Part shown: piece by piece, positions 46,235 through 55,557 of the stretch
Layout of the letters: each line of letters opens with the position of its first letter
Numbering within the stretch: position 1 is the stretch's first letter
Assembly (NCBI RefSeq): GCF_027484205.1
Contig: NZ_JAIXUB010000026.1
Location: forward strand, 248,001 to 312,000
DNA length: 64,000 bases
Source: Flavobacterium sp.
Lineage (GTDB): Bacteria > Bacteroidota > Bacteroidia > Flavobacteriales > Flavobacteriaceae
Direction: 5' to 3'
Position numbers and translations under genes: made by a program
Notes under the pieces: generated by a model
Told to the model about the DNA's origin: nothing
What the model saw: only the letters and a program-made list of their open reading frames with translations
The model's database searches: none

Positions 46235-46750
46235 TTAGTTTGGTAAATTTAAATTAGGTTTTGGTGTTCTTTTTTTCTTTTCTCTTCCTCCTTTTATCAT
46301 AGCTTTAATATGAAGTTTTTCAGTACCATTTTTTGTATTTGCAAGTAATGTTACCGTTTTGTGCTGTTCTCCATTTTTTCCTGCGCTATTAAAAATAACT
46401 TTAATTTTACCGTTTTCACCTGGTTTAATTGGTTCTTTTGGATATTCAGGAACAGTACATCCACATGAACCAACAGCTTTTGAGATAATTAAATCCTTAT
46501 CACCAGTATTTGTAAATTTGAAACTATAATTTACTTTATCAGGATGATTAATAATTCCAAAATCATGTTCCGTTTTATCAAAAGTCATTTCAGTTAAATC
46601 GCCTTTTGGAACATATTTTGGTGCCTTTTCGTCCGTTGGAATTGGCTTCATCGTTTGTTCTATTGACGTTGGTCCAGTTTGTTGTTCTTCTTTTTTATTG
46701 CATGACGAAAGAACAATTAATGCAGAAATAACATAAACAATTTTTCTCAT
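46235..46750 (-). CDS. DUF1573 lipoprotein
   Basis: A 171-residue protein with a lipobox (LIVLSSC, Cys17). Residues about 60-150 form the DUF1573 immunoglobulin/ASPM-SPD-2-like sandwich, with FDKTEHDFGIINHPDKVNYSF and the marker SCGCTVPEYPKEPIKPGE. The C-terminus is Lys/Arg-rich. It lies between nusB and yajC. Probably a periplasm-facing structural lipoprotein; function unknown. Confidence 0.92.
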   Translation of the reverse strand: MRKIVYVISALIVLSSCNKKEEQQTGPTSIEQTMKPIPTDEKAPKYVPKGDLTEMTFDKTEHDFGIINHPDKVNYSFKFTNTGDKDLIISKAVGSCGCTVPEYPKEPIKPGENGKIKVIFNSAGKNGEQHKTVTLLANTKNGTEKLHIKAMIKGGREKKKRTPKPNLNLPN

Positions 46751-46768
46751 ATAATTTTAAATTAAATT

Positions 46769-47707
46769 TTATAATAAACCTCTTCCTATTTTTTTTATTC
46801 TATTTTCAGTTTGAAATTGCTTCACTAAATTATCTAAAATTCCGTTAATAAAAACACTACTTTTTGGTGTAGAATATTCTTTTGCAAGTTCTAAATATTC
46901 ATTGATAGTTACTTTTAATGGAATAGATGGAAAATTTAAAAACTCACAAATTGCCATTTTTAAAATTATTGTATCTAATTCAGCAATTCTTTCAATGTCC
47001 CAATTAGGTGTTTTATCGATAAACTCTTTTGCCAATTTGTCTTCGTTCAAAACTGTTTTTCTATAGAGTGTAGCTGCAAAATCTCTATCTTCAATATCTT
47101 TATATAACTTAGAAATTCTAAAATCCTCGTCTTTAGAAAACTTTTTTAACTGTTTCAATATTTCAGTATTAACAACTGGAATATCATCAACCCAAGTCAA
47201 CTTAAAATCTTCTAAATAAGAGTATAATTTTTCATTTGGAGCAATTACTTCAGAAAATAAATCGGCTATAAAAAAACGTTCTTCTTCAAAAGTTACGCTC
47301 TTTTTATCCATGTAATTCAAATATAAATCACTTTGTTTCACAGCTTGAAGAAGCATTAATATAGTATCGTCATTAATACTCCAATTGTTAATTTTTCTAT
47401 CCTCAATAGCAATACTTAAGGAATTACTTTCTTCCAAAGCTAGTAACACAGAATTATTTATAAAACGCAAATTAGGGTTTCGTTCTTCAGCGGTAGCAAG
47501 ATGCTTTTTCTTAGAAATTTCAATGTAATCAATTTCTTTTTTTCTAATTTCCGTCAGAGTTGTCAACATGATTAGGTACAAATCTAGAATATTTTCTAAA
47601 CTAGCTGTTAAGAATTTTTCTTGTTTTTCAAGATTATCTGAACCACTTTGATGCATTGCATAGATAGTTTGCATCACTTTTACTCGAATATGTCTTCTGT
47701 TTAACAC
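46769..47707 (-). CDS. nusB: Transcription antitermination factor NusB (long form)
   Basis: Binds BoxA RNA with S10 to prevent termination in rRNA operons. At 312 residues it is about twice the E. coli NusB; the extra N-terminal part is usual in Bacteroidota. The first segment RRHIRVKVMQTIYAMHQS and the C-terminal motifs (about 235-300: AELDTIILKMAICEFLNFPSIPLKVTINEYLELAKEYSTPKSSVFINGILD with the helical core) are diagnostic. It leads the nusB-DUF1573-yajC operon; start at 47707 is near the terminator of leucine dehydrogenase, so its promoter must be in that 60-base gap. Confidence 0.93.
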   Translation of the reverse strand: MLNRRHIRVKVMQTIYAMHQSGSDNLEKQEKFLTASLENILDLYLIMLTTLTEIRKKEIDYIEISKKKHLATAEERNPNLRFINNSVLLALEESNSLSIAIEDRKINNWSINDDTILMLLQAVKQSDLYLNYMDKKSVTFEEERFFIADLFSEVIAPNEKLYSYLEDFKLTWVDDIPVVNTEILKQLKKFSKDEDFRISKLYKDIEDRDFAATLYRKTVLNEDKLAKEFIDKTPNWDIERIAELDTIILKMAICEFLNFPSIPLKVTINEYLELAKEYSTPKSSVFINGILDNLVKQFQTENRIKKIGRGLL

Positions 47708-47730
47708 GGATAAGAACTTTTAAAAATTAA

Positions 47731-47760
47731 CAAAGCGAAAGAAATTGCTCTTTCGCTTTG
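47731..47760 (-). terminator. Terminator after leucine dehydrogenase
   Basis: Perfect 12-base arms CAAAGCGAAAGA / TCTTTCGCTTTG with a six-base loop, followed on the minus strand by T-rich sequence. Confidence 0.85.
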
Positions 47761-47791
47761 CAAAAATAAAACTATTTTTTTCAATCGCTAC

Positions 47792-48895
47792 TTATTTAGC
47801 GTTTTCTTTTTTTCTTTGTTCAATTCTATTTTCTGCTATAGCCATTGCCGCTTTTTGTGGCGTCAAATTATTTGCTTTAGCATAATCAAAAATCTCTAAA
47901 GTAGTATTGTAGATATTTTCAGTTCTACGAATTGATTCGGCTTTGTCATAATGAGCAATTTCTGCATAAACATTAATAATTCCACCTGCATTAATTAAGA
48001 AATCTGGTGCATAAACGATACCTCTTTCTAACAAAATTGGTCCGTGAACGTTTTCATTTGCCAACTGATTGTTTGCTGCTCCAGCAATTACTTTAGCATT
48101 TATCTTGTAAATTGTGTCGTCGTTGATAGTTGCTCCAAGTGCGCAAGGTGCATAAATATCAACATCTGCTGTATATAAATCGCTTCCTGTATAAATTGAA
48201 GCGCCATATTTTTTGCTAACTTCTTCAAGTCTTCCCTCATTAATATCTGAAATTTGAACTAAAGCTCCTTCTTTAGTTAAATAATCAACTAAAGTTTCAC
48301 CAACGTGTCCAATTCCTTGAACTAACACTTTTTTTCCGTCTAATTTATCAGAACCAAACTGATATTTAGCAGCAGCTTTCATTCCCATGTAAACACCATA
48401 GGCAGTTACTGGAGAAGGATTACCAGAACCACCACGAGATTCAGAAATTCCTGTTACGTATGGAGTTACATCACGAACAGTATCCATATCTGCAGTTACC
48501 ATTCCTACATCTTCAGCAGTGATATATCTACCTGATAATGAATGAACAAACTCACCAAATTTGCGCATCATTTCTGGAGTTTTTTCAGTTTTGGCATCAC
48601 CAATAATAACAGCTTTTCCACCACCAAGATTTAAACCAGTGATTGCAGATTTGTATGTCATTCCTCTTGAAAGACGCAAAACATCGTTTAATGCTTCCCA
48701 TTCGTTTGCATACTTCCACATTCTAGTTCCACCTAAAGCTGGTCCTAAAACTGAATTATGAATGCCTATTATTGCTTTTAATCCTGTATCTTTGTCATTG
48801 CAAAAAACAATTTGCTCGTGATTATCAAATGATAGTTGTCCGAAGACCGGATCCATTTTTTGAAGCTCTTTTGGAGTTGTGATTTCTGTAGTCAT
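47792..48895 (-). CDS. Leucine (Glu/Leu/Phe/Val) dehydrogenase
   Basis: NAD-dependent oxidative deamination of branched-chain amino acids. The ATG at 48895 (MTTEITTPKELQ) is favoured over the frame's upstream start. The 367 residues have the catalytic Lys in LNLGGGKAVIIGD (about 90), GPALGGTRMWKYANEWEAL, the hinge TAEDVGMVTADMD, and the Rossmann motif VQGIGHVGETLVDYL (about 200). The motif pattern matches Leu/Phe dehydrogenases rather than Glu dehydrogenase. Minus-strand -7 element TAAATTTG at 48936-48943. It divergently faces the ABC exporter gene. Confidence 0.9.
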   Translation of the reverse strand: MTTEITTPKELQKMDPVFGQLSFDNHEQIVFCNDKDTGLKAIIGIHNSVLGPALGGTRMWKYANEWEALNDVLRLSRGMTYKSAITGLNLGGGKAVIIGDAKTEKTPEMMRKFGEFVHSLSGRYITAEDVGMVTADMDTVRDVTPYVTGISESRGGSGNPSPVTAYGVYMGMKAAAKYQFGSDKLDGKKVLVQGIGHVGETLVDYLTKEGALVQISDINEGRLEEVSKKYGASIYTGSDLYTADVDIYAPCALGATINDDTIYKINAKVIAGAANNQLANENVHGPILLERGIVYAPDFLINAGGIINVYAEIAHYDKAESIRRTENIYNTTLEIFDYAKANNLTPQKAAMAIAENRIEQRKKENAK

Positions 48896-49089
48896 AAAAA
48901 TATATTTGGGTTGCGACTTTATCAATAAGTCATCGCAAATTTAACTTTTTATTCAAAATAATTCATGAAATTTAGTTTTAATTAGCATATTGTTAATAAA
49001 ATAAATTTTAAATGAATATTTTAAAATTAAATTATTTCTATTTTTTTAACAATAGTAGAAATAATTCTACAAACAATTTATAATTTAAA

Positions 49090-50847
49090 ATGAAAGAATT
49101 ACAATATTTAAATAAATATTTTATCAAATATAAATACCGTTTTTTATTAGGTATTATCATTACAATTGTTGCGCAAATCTTTAGATTATTTACTCCAAAA
49201 TTGATTAGTAAATCATTTAAAGCCATTGAAGATTTTCATAAAACTAATGCAAGTAACGACATAATTAAAAATCAACTTATTGAAAATGTATTACTTATTA
49301 TTGGAACTACGATTATCGCTGGTATTTTAACTTTCTTGATGCGTCAAACCTTAATTGTGATGTCACGTCATGTAGAATTTGATTTGAAAAATGAAGTTTT
49401 TAAGCATTATGAAGTTTTAGATCAGAATTTTTACAAACAAAATCGTACTGGTGATTTAATGAGTAGAATTAGTGAAGATGTTGCTAAAGTGCGAATGTAT
49501 GTTGGTCCGGCAGTTATGTACACCATAAATACTTTAATTACCTTTACAATTGTAATTATATATATGTATAATGTTTCGCCAAGATTAACATTATATACGC
49601 TTCTTCCCTTGCCTGTTTTATCGTTTATTATTTTCAAATTGAGTGTTGAAATCAACAAACGAAGTACTATTTTTCAGCAATATTTATCAAAAATTTCGAG
49701 TTATACACAAGAAGTTTTTTCGGGAATAAGAGTTATAAAAGCTTATGGTTTAGAGAAACAACATCAAAACAATATTATTGATTTAGCTAAAGAAAGTAAA
49801 TCAAAAAGTATGAGTTTGGCTAATGTTCAATCCTTTTTTGGACCGTTGATGGTGACTTTGATAGGTGTGAGTAACTTGGTGGTGATTTATTTTGGAGGAA
49901 TGATGTACATCAATGGCGAAATTGATAGCATTGGAAAAATTGCCGAATTTATTTTATATGTCAATATGCTAACTTGGCCTGTTGCCACAATTGGTTGGGT
50001 TTCATCGTTAGTTCAAGAAGCTGAGGCATCGCAAAAAAGATTGAACGAGTTCTTAAAAGTGGAACCAGAAATCAAAAACACTAATCCAAATCATTCTGTA
50101 ATTAAAGGTGAAATTGAATTTAAAAATGTGAGTTTTACCTATGATGATACTAATATTGAAGCTTTGAAAGATGTTTCCTTTAAAGTTGCAAAAGGACAAA
50201 CGCTCGCAATTTTAGGTAAAACAGGTTCAGGAAAATCGAGCATTCTTACCTTAATTACAAGAATGCACGATGTAAAAATTGGAAAAATTTTAATGGACGG
50301 AATTCCTTTAGCAGAATTGAATCTATATGATTTAAGAAATAGTATTGGGATTGTTCCTCAAGACGCCTTCTTGTTTTCAGATTCCATAAAGAATAATATC
50401 AAATTTGGAAAAGAAAATGCAACTGACGAAGAAGTATTTGAAGCAGCAAGAAAATCAGTAGTTCACGATAATATCATTCAGTTCAACCAACAATATGAAA
50501 CCATTCTTGGAGAAAGAGGAATTACACTTTCTGGTGGACAAAAACAACGTGTTTCTATTGCAAGAGCGATTATAAAAAACCCTGAAATTCTTCTTTTTGA
50601 CGATTGTCTTTCAGCGGTTGATACAGAAACGGAAGAACAAATTTTGAATAATTTATTAGAAATTTCTAAAAATAAAACGACAATAATTGTCAGTCACAGA
50701 GTTTCATCGGCAAAAAATGCTGACTTAATAATTATTTTAGAAGAAGGAAAAATCATTCAACAAGGTTCTCATAATCAATTAGTAAACCAAGAAGGATATT
50801 ATAAAGAACTCTATTATAAACAACTTTCTGAAAAAGAAGTAGAATAA
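49090..50847 (+). CDS. ABC exporter (permease-ATPase half-transporter)
   Basis: A 585-residue half-transporter that dimerises in the inner membrane, MsbA-like. It has six membrane helices (about 18-310, with TFLMRQTLIVMSRHVEFDLKN) and a C-terminal nucleotide-binding domain: Walker A GKTGSGKSS (about 376-384), Q-loop VPQDAFLFSDSI, signature LSGGQKQRVSIA (about 480), Walker B EILLFDDCLSAVD (about 500) and H-loop IIVSHR. Substrate not readable; lipid A precursors or peptides are typical. Downstream gap to the PUR gene is 68 bases with no terminator. Confidence 0.93.
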   Translation: MKELQYLNKYFIKYKYRFLLGIIITIVAQIFRLFTPKLISKSFKAIEDFHKTNASNDIIKNQLIENVLLIIGTTIIAGILTFLMRQTLIVMSRHVEFDLKNEVFKHYEVLDQNFYKQNRTGDLMSRISEDVAKVRMYVGPAVMYTINTLITFTIVIIYMYNVSPRLTLYTLLPLPVLSFIIFKLSVEINKRSTIFQQYLSKISSYTQEVFSGIRVIKAYGLEKQHQNNIIDLAKESKSKSMSLANVQSFFGPLMVTLIGVSNLVVIYFGGMMYINGEIDSIGKIAEFILYVNMLTWPVATIGWVSSLVQEAEASQKRLNEFLKVEPEIKNTNPNHSVIKGEIEFKNVSFTYDDTNIEALKDVSFKVAKGQTLAILGKTGSGKSSILTLITRMHDVKIGKILMDGIPLAELNLYDLRNSIGIVPQDAFLFSDSIKNNIKFGKENATDEEVFEAARKSVVHDNIIQFNQQYETILGERGITLSGGQKQRVSIARAIIKNPEILLFDDCLSAVDTETEEQILNNLLEISKNKTTIIVSHRVSSAKNADLIIILEEGKIIQQGSHNQLVNQEGYYKELYYKQLSEKEVE

Positions 50848-50915
50848 TTCTTGCATCGTAACATTTTTTTTATCATTTTCGTAAAAGAAAAACTACACTA
50901 ATTGATAGAACGAAT

Positions 50916-51296
50916 ATGAGAGAACATGACATGTTAGAAAAAGACGAAATTTTTTCTAAAGTATTAAGAGCAGGAAGAAGAACTTATTTCTTTGATGTAA
51001 GAGCTACAAAAGCTGATGACTACTACATTACCATTACTGAAAGTAAAAAATTTACTGAAGAAGATGGATCATTTCACTTTAAAAAGCATAAAATTTATTT
51101 GTACAAAGAAGATTTTACCGCTTTCAAAGAAATTCTAGACGAAATGACTTCGTTTGTTTTAAATAATAAAGGTGAAGAAGTAATTTCTGAAAGACACCAA
51201 AAAGATTTCAAGAAAGAATATTTTACCGAAAAAACAGAAGGTGAAGAAGAACCAAAAACATCAAGTTTTACAGATATTGATTTTGATGATATCTAA
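50916..51296 (+). CDS. PUR-family nucleic-acid-binding protein (DUF3276)
   Basis: A 126-residue protein with the PUR repeat fold (AGRRTYFFDVRATKADDYYITITESKK and FHFKKHKIYLYKEDFTAFKEILDEM) that binds single-stranded nucleic acid; the Borrelia BpuR regulator is of this family. The last 35 residues are acidic. It is conserved through Bacteroidota and may act as a regulator or RNA-binding chaperone. Two start codons (MREHDM) are close together; I take the first. Confidence 0.92.
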   Translation: MREHDMLEKDEIFSKVLRAGRRTYFFDVRATKADDYYITITESKKFTEEDGSFHFKKHKIYLYKEDFTAFKEILDEMTSFVLNNKGEEVISERHQKDFKKEYFTEKTEGEEEPKTSSFTDIDFDDI

Positions 51297-51305
51297 ATGA
51301 ATAAC

Positions 51306-51340
51306 AAACTCCAAAAGTTTAAAGATTTTTGGAGTTTTTA
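51306..51340 (+). terminator. Terminator of the PUR-protein gene
   Basis: AAACTCCAAAA (51306-51316) pairs with TTTTTGGAGTTTTT (51326-51339). Its presence refutes a start for the next gene at 51329. Confidence 0.9.
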
Positions 51341-51352
51341 ATTTCCCAAACT

Positions 51353-51568
51353 ATGCAAAAATTTCTAGCTTTTTTAAATAAATACGCCTTTGTTTTCAAT
51401 TCGATTAGTATTGTTTTTTGGTTGTACATTATCTATGCAAACTACCGTCAAATAGAAGCTGAAAACTCTGGTGATGAAAGAAATAAATTTTATATTGTTC
51501 CAATATTATTTATTCTACTTTCCATTTTTAATATATACATGGCAAATAAACGTAGAAAGCAAAACTAA
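51353..51568 (+). CDS. Small two-helix membrane protein, unknown
   Basis: A 71-residue product from the ATG at 51353 (MQKFLAFLNKYAFVFNSISI). Two membrane helices (about 10-32 and 46-64) are joined by a charged loop (NYRQIEAENSGDERN) and the tail is basic (KRRKQN), so both ends are probably cytoplasmic. No family recognised, though similar small proteins appear in relatives next to the PUR gene. Its end overlaps csaA by four bases (convergent). Confidence 0.6.
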   Translation: MQKFLAFLNKYAFVFNSISIVFWLYIIYANYRQIEAENSGDERNKFYIVPILFILLSIFNIYMANKRRKQN

Positions 51569-51900
51569 GCGATTCTCAAACCGTTTTCTACTTTTAAATC
51601 GGAAGATAAAAGGACGACTTCATCCTCATTTACAGCACCTAAAACCAAACATTCACTCATAAATTTTCCAATTTGTTTCTTAGGAAAATTCAATACTGCT
51701 ATGATTTGTTTGCCAATTAAATCTTCTTTTGAATAGCGTTTTGTTATTTGTGCAGACGATTTTTTAATTCCAATTTCTGAACCAAAATCTATTGTCAATT
51801 GATAAGCTGGTTTTCTGGCTTCGGGAAAATCATTTGCTTCAATAATTGTTCCTACGCGCATTTCAACTTTTTCAAAATCATTCCAAGTTATAGGTTCCAT
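51565..51900 (-). CDS. csaA: tRNA-binding protein CsaA
   Basis: A 111-residue OB-fold protein (tRNA_bind domain, EMAP-II-like) that binds tRNA and is reported to act as a secretion-related chaperone in Bacillus. The features WNDFEKVEMRVGTIIEANDFPEARKPAYQLTIDFG, AVLNFPKKQIGKFMSECLVLG and a C-terminal LSSD...NG are the CsaA signatures. It dimerises in known members. Transcribed alone. Confidence 0.93.
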   Translation of the reverse strand: MEPITWNDFEKVEMRVGTIIEANDFPEARKPAYQLTIDFGSEIGIKKSSAQITKRYSKEDLIGKQIIAVLNFPKKQIGKFMSECLVLGAVNEDEVVLLSSDLKVENGLRIA

Positions 51901-52017
51901 AAAATTGTATTTATTTACAAAAATACAAATTGTATAGTTTTTATATAAGTTAAAAAACGAATTGATAAAATAAATTCCCTAACTTTATAATTCATAAATT
52001 ATGATTATTTTACTTGT

Positions 52018-53244
52018 ATGAAAATAGCCCTTTTTTCCAATGAGTTTCCACCTAATATATATGGTGGTGCAGGTGTACACATCGATTTTTTAAGCCAAGA
52101 GTTGTCAAAACTAGGGCAAGTGGAAGTTCGATGTTTTGGAAATCAATTGGAAGAAAAAGACACCATGAACATTGTTGGAATAAATTCTTCACTAACAAAA
52201 ATGGAAGATGCTAGCAATCCGCACATCAAAATGTTCCATAATTTGAGTAAAAATGTAGAAATGTCGCAACATACATTACAAGCCGACGTAATTCATTGTC
52301 ATACTTGGTACACACACTTAGCAGGAATTTTTTCGAGAGAATTATTGCAAGTTCCATTGATCTTAACAACACACAGTTTAGAAACGCATCGACCATGGAA
52401 AGTAGAACAACTAGGAAATGGTTATTTTCTTTCACGTTGGATTGAAAATCATGCATACAATACCGCAGATGGCGTAATTGCTGTTAGTGAACAAATGAAA
52501 ACCGATGTTGTGGAAGCTTATGGAATTAATCCTGAAAAAGTTACAGTAATACATAATGGGATCGATCCTGAATTTTACAAACCAACATTTGACAATAATT
52601 TGTTAGTAGAATTTGGTGTCAATCCTGAAATTCCGTTTGTGCTTTTTGTCGGAAGAATTACTCGTCAAAAAGGGATTTCGCAGTTGATTTCGGCTGCAAA
52701 ATATTTCAATAAAAATTGTCAAATTGTTTTATGTGCTGGCGCACCAGATACTGACGAAATAGCAAAAGAAACCGAAAATCTGATAGCCGAATTAAAATCG
52801 CAACGTGACGGAATTATTTTGATTTCTGAAATGCTTCCAAGAGAGAAAGTTAAAGTATTATATAGCCACGCAAGAGTTTTTGCTTGTCCATCCTTGTACG
52901 AACCTTTTGGTATTATCAATCTCGAAGCTTTATCGTGTGAAACTCCAGTTGTAGGAAGTGCCGTTGGTGGAATTCCAGAAATTATAACAGAAGGAGAAAC
53001 AGGTTATTTAATTCCGCTAGAAAGTGTTTCAAGAACTGATTTTAATCCAAAAAATCCAGAAGAATTTCAAAGGAATTTTGCTTCAAAAATTAATTTATTA
53101 TTAGAAGACGAAACGCTTGCAAAAAATATGGGAAAAGCCGGAAGAAAAAGAGTTTTAGAGAAATTTAGTTGGGAATCTATAGCAAAAACTACCTACAACT
53201 ATTACGAAGAAGTAATATCAAAATTTGAAAAAGAAAAAGCATAA
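52018..53244 (+). CDS. glgA: Glycogen synthase (GT4, actinobacterial-type)
   Basis: Transfers glucose from a nucleotide sugar to glycogen, or makes a maltose-phosphate-like product. The 408 residues fit the shorter GT4 glgA of the Corynebacterium type rather than E. coli GT5. Start FSNEFPPNIYGGAGVHIDFL is the acceptor-site motif; the C-terminal half has VLFVGRITRQKGISQLISA, ACPSLYEPFGIINLEALSCE (E-x7-E) and VGGIPEIITEGETGYLIPL. It is 12 bases upstream of glgC, so the two make an operon for ADP-glucose and glucan. No branching enzyme (glgB) follows here. Confidence 0.9.
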   Translation: MKIALFSNEFPPNIYGGAGVHIDFLSQELSKLGQVEVRCFGNQLEEKDTMNIVGINSSLTKMEDASNPHIKMFHNLSKNVEMSQHTLQADVIHCHTWYTHLAGIFSRELLQVPLILTTHSLETHRPWKVEQLGNGYFLSRWIENHAYNTADGVIAVSEQMKTDVVEAYGINPEKVTVIHNGIDPEFYKPTFDNNLLVEFGVNPEIPFVLFVGRITRQKGISQLISAAKYFNKNCQIVLCAGAPDTDEIAKETENLIAELKSQRDGIILISEMLPREKVKVLYSHARVFACPSLYEPFGIINLEALSCETPVVGSAVGGIPEIITEGETGYLIPLESVSRTDFNPKNPEEFQRNFASKINLLLEDETLAKNMGKAGRKRVLEKFSWESIAKTTYNYYEEVISKFEKEKA

Positions 53245-53256
53245 ATACTAATAAAG

Positions 53257-54528
53257 ATGAAAAAAAGTACATTAGCTATTATTTTAGGTGGCGGACAAGG
53301 TTCAAGATTATCTCCATTAACAGAAAGTCGTTCAAAACCAGCAGTTCCGATTGCTGGAAAATACCGATTGGTTGATATTCCTATTTCAAATTGTATTAAT
53401 TCTGACATTAAGAGAATGTTTGTATTAACGCAATTTAATTCGGCTTCTTTAAATCAACACATCAAAAACACCTACCATTTTAGTCACTTTAGCACTGCTT
53501 TTGTAGATATTTTAGCGGCTGAACAAACGCCAGACAATCCAACTTGGTTTCAAGGAACTGCTGATGCTGTTAGACAATGTATGAATCATTTTTTAAATCA
53601 CGAATTTGATTATGCTTTGATTTTATCTGGTGACCAATTGTATCAAATGAATTTTAACGAGATGATTAAAGCGCATCAAGAAAGTGGTGCCGATATTTCA
53701 ATTGCAACCTTACCTGTTACTGCAAAAGAAGCTCCTGAATTTGGAATTTTAAAAACCGATTCTGAGAACTTTATTACATCATTTATTGAAAAACCAAATG
53801 TTAGTTTGTTGCCAGAGTGGACTTCGGAAGTTAGCGAAGAATCTAAAGCGGAAGGAAAACATTACTTAGCTTCGATGGGAATTTACATTTTCAACAGAAA
53901 TTTATTGATTGAATTGATGTCGAACCAAGAAACAAAAGATTTTGGAAAAGAAATCATTCCTCAAGCCATCGGAAAACAAAAGATATTGAGTTATCAATAT
54001 GAAGGATATTGGACCGATATTGGAAATATTGATTCGTTCTTTGAAGCTAATTTAGGATTGACAGATGATATTCCGAAGTTTAATTTATTTGATAATTCGG
54101 GTAAAATTTACACACGTGCCAGAGTTTTACCTCCATCAAAAATTACAGGCGGAACAACCGTTGATAAGTCAATTATTGCCGAAGGTTGTATCATCAATGG
54201 AACTAAAATTGAACATTCCGTAATTGGAATTCGAACAAGAATAAATCGCGATTCTATTATTACAAATTCTTATTTGATGGGTAATGATTATTATCAAAAT
54301 TTAGACGAAATAAGTCACAATGTTTATAATAATATTGTGAATATAGGTATTGGTGAACGTTGTTTTATTAACAACACTATTGTAGATAAAAATTGTAAAA
54401 TTGGTAATGATGTAAAACTCAACGGAGGAAAACATTTGAAAGATGCTAACACAGATTTATATACTATAAAAGACGGAATTATAGTAGTAAAAAAAGGAGT
54501 GACTTTGCCCGACGGATTTACAATATAA
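53257..54528 (+). CDS. glgC: Glucose-1-phosphate adenylyltransferase
   Basis: Makes ADP-glucose from ATP and glucose-1-phosphate. The 423 residues have GGGQGSRLSPLTESRSKPAV (nucleotide loop), VDIPISNCINS, ALILSGDQLYQMNFNEM, SFIEKPN, and the C-terminal left-handed beta-helix with repeated hexapeptides (about 290-400). It is co-transcribed with glgA. Allosteric residues could not be assigned. Confidence 0.96.
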   Translation: MKKSTLAIILGGGQGSRLSPLTESRSKPAVPIAGKYRLVDIPISNCINSDIKRMFVLTQFNSASLNQHIKNTYHFSHFSTAFVDILAAEQTPDNPTWFQGTADAVRQCMNHFLNHEFDYALILSGDQLYQMNFNEMIKAHQESGADISIATLPVTAKEAPEFGILKTDSENFITSFIEKPNVSLLPEWTSEVSEESKAEGKHYLASMGIYIFNRNLLIELMSNQETKDFGKEIIPQAIGKQKILSYQYEGYWTDIGNIDSFFEANLGLTDDIPKFNLFDNSGKIYTRARVLPPSKITGGTTVDKSIIAEGCIINGTKIEHSVIGIRTRINRDSIITNSYLMGNDYYQNLDEISHNVYNNIVNIGIGERCFINNTIVDKNCKIGNDVKLNGGKHLKDANTDLYTIKDGIIVVKKGVTLPDGFTI

Positions 54529-54552
54529 AGGGATAAAATCTAATTTTTTGTT

Positions 54553-55107
54553 TTATTTAGTTGCTTTCTTGAGGATTACCTCTAATGGTTTATTGGCTTT
54601 TCTGCCAAATTGAACCACATAGTCTTGTGCTTGATTGGTGCATAAAACAAACATATCAAAAAAACCTAAATCAACAATTTGAGTTTCAAATAAACCTCCG
54701 TTTTCTTTTCCATCGATGTCTTCAATTTTTACTTTGACTTCATCAGCGGGAAAAGTATTAATTATTGATAGAAAATAGTTGTCTTTGGCATAAGGAAAAA
54801 ACCATCGCTCTTTTTTATTCTCGGCAGGAATCTCAGATTTTACTTCTTCGTCAATTTTATAATTGAATGAAAAAATTAAGGGCTTATTCTCATTTTTCCA
54901 ACTGTATTTATTATTGACATTTATCAATTCATTTCCATTTGAATCTACTAATGACAATTTTAAACCTTTGATGTTTTGCTTTACTCCTTCTTCATGAACA
55001 TTCAAAACTAAATAAGAGGTAAAGTCATAACCACAATGTTGTGCCTGACTCATATCTTGTGCCTGAATTGATAAAGTGGCTAATAAAAATAAAATTAAAT
55101 AACGCAT
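54553..55107 (-). CDS. Hypothetical secreted protein
   Basis: Not recognised. A 184-residue protein with a signal peptide (MRYLILFLLATLSIQAQ), then a beta-rich region (about 25-165) beginning CGYDFTSYLVLNVHEEG and containing an Ig-like GLKLSLVDSNGNELI. A conserved Cys pair may form a disulfide (Cys about 25 and about 153). It lies convergent with glgC with no terminator between, and no partner on its strand. Confidence 0.6.
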   Translation of the reverse strand: MRYLILFLLATLSIQAQDMSQAQHCGYDFTSYLVLNVHEEGVKQNIKGLKLSLVDSNGNELINVNNKYSWKNENKPLIFSFNYKIDEEVKSEIPAENKKERWFFPYAKDNYFLSIINTFPADEVKVKIEDIDGKENGGLFETQIVDLGFFDMFVLCTNQAQDYVVQFGRKANKPLEVILKKATK

Positions 55108-55152
55108 TGAAAGTAAATAATGTTCAAAGATAATAACTCAAAAACTATTCCA

Positions 55153-55178
55153 ATAAAAAAATCCGCCAAAAGACGGAT
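55153..55178 (-). terminator. Terminator after the cytochrome c gene
   Basis: ATCCG/CGGAT arms, extended by imperfect pairs, are followed on the minus strand by T7. Confidence 0.75.
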
Positions 55179-55184
55179 TGATTT

Positions 55185-55466
55185 TTAATTTGCAGTTACA
55201 TAACTATATATTTTCTCTCTTTGCTCATCAGAGATTTTAGCTTTTTTCTGCATTCTTAACATGATGGGCTTCCATTGTTCAGCATTAAAATCTTTTGGTT
55301 TATAAAGATCATGGCATTTTGCACAATTATTTTCATACAAACTTTTACCTTCAGCTAATTCTGCAGAAAGCTCAACTTTTTTTGGTTCTGTTGATGGAAC
55401 TACTTTTGGCGAACAAGAATAAATCATTATTCCTAAAAATGCCATGACAAGAATTTTTGTTTTCAT
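55185..55466 (-). CDS. Lipoprotein c-type cytochrome (single haem)
   Basis: A 93-residue lipoprotein. The lipobox (GIMIYSC, Cys18) anchors it in a membrane; the mature protein carries one haem-binding motif C48AKC51H52 and Met69 or Met72 as the distal ligand. A short spacer with Pro/Glu separates the anchor and the haem domain. It may shuttle electrons in the periplasm, but no oxidase genes are adjacent. It has its own terminator. Confidence 0.88.
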   Translation of the reverse strand: MKTKILVMAFLGIMIYSCSPKVVPSTEPKKVELSAELAEGKSLYENNCAKCHDLYKPKDFNAEQWKPIMLRMQKKAKISDEQREKIYSYVTAN

Positions 55467-55499
55467 TTTTTTATTATTGGTTTTGCTAAAGTAAATATA

Positions 55500-55531
55500 A
55501 AAAAAATCCCAACAGAAAATCTATCGGGATT
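55500..55531 (-). terminator. Terminator after the dual immunophilin gene
   Basis: AATCCC/GGGATT arms (55505-55510, 55526-55531), plus G-T-rich inner pairs, are followed on the minus strand by T-runs. Confidence 0.75.
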
Positions 55532-55557
55532 GTTTTTTTACATTTAATTTACACTAT

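Noticed and set aside
51329..51352. Earlier start for the small membrane protein gene
   Set aside because: These codons are inside the terminator hairpin of the preceding gene; the ATG at 51353 is clean.
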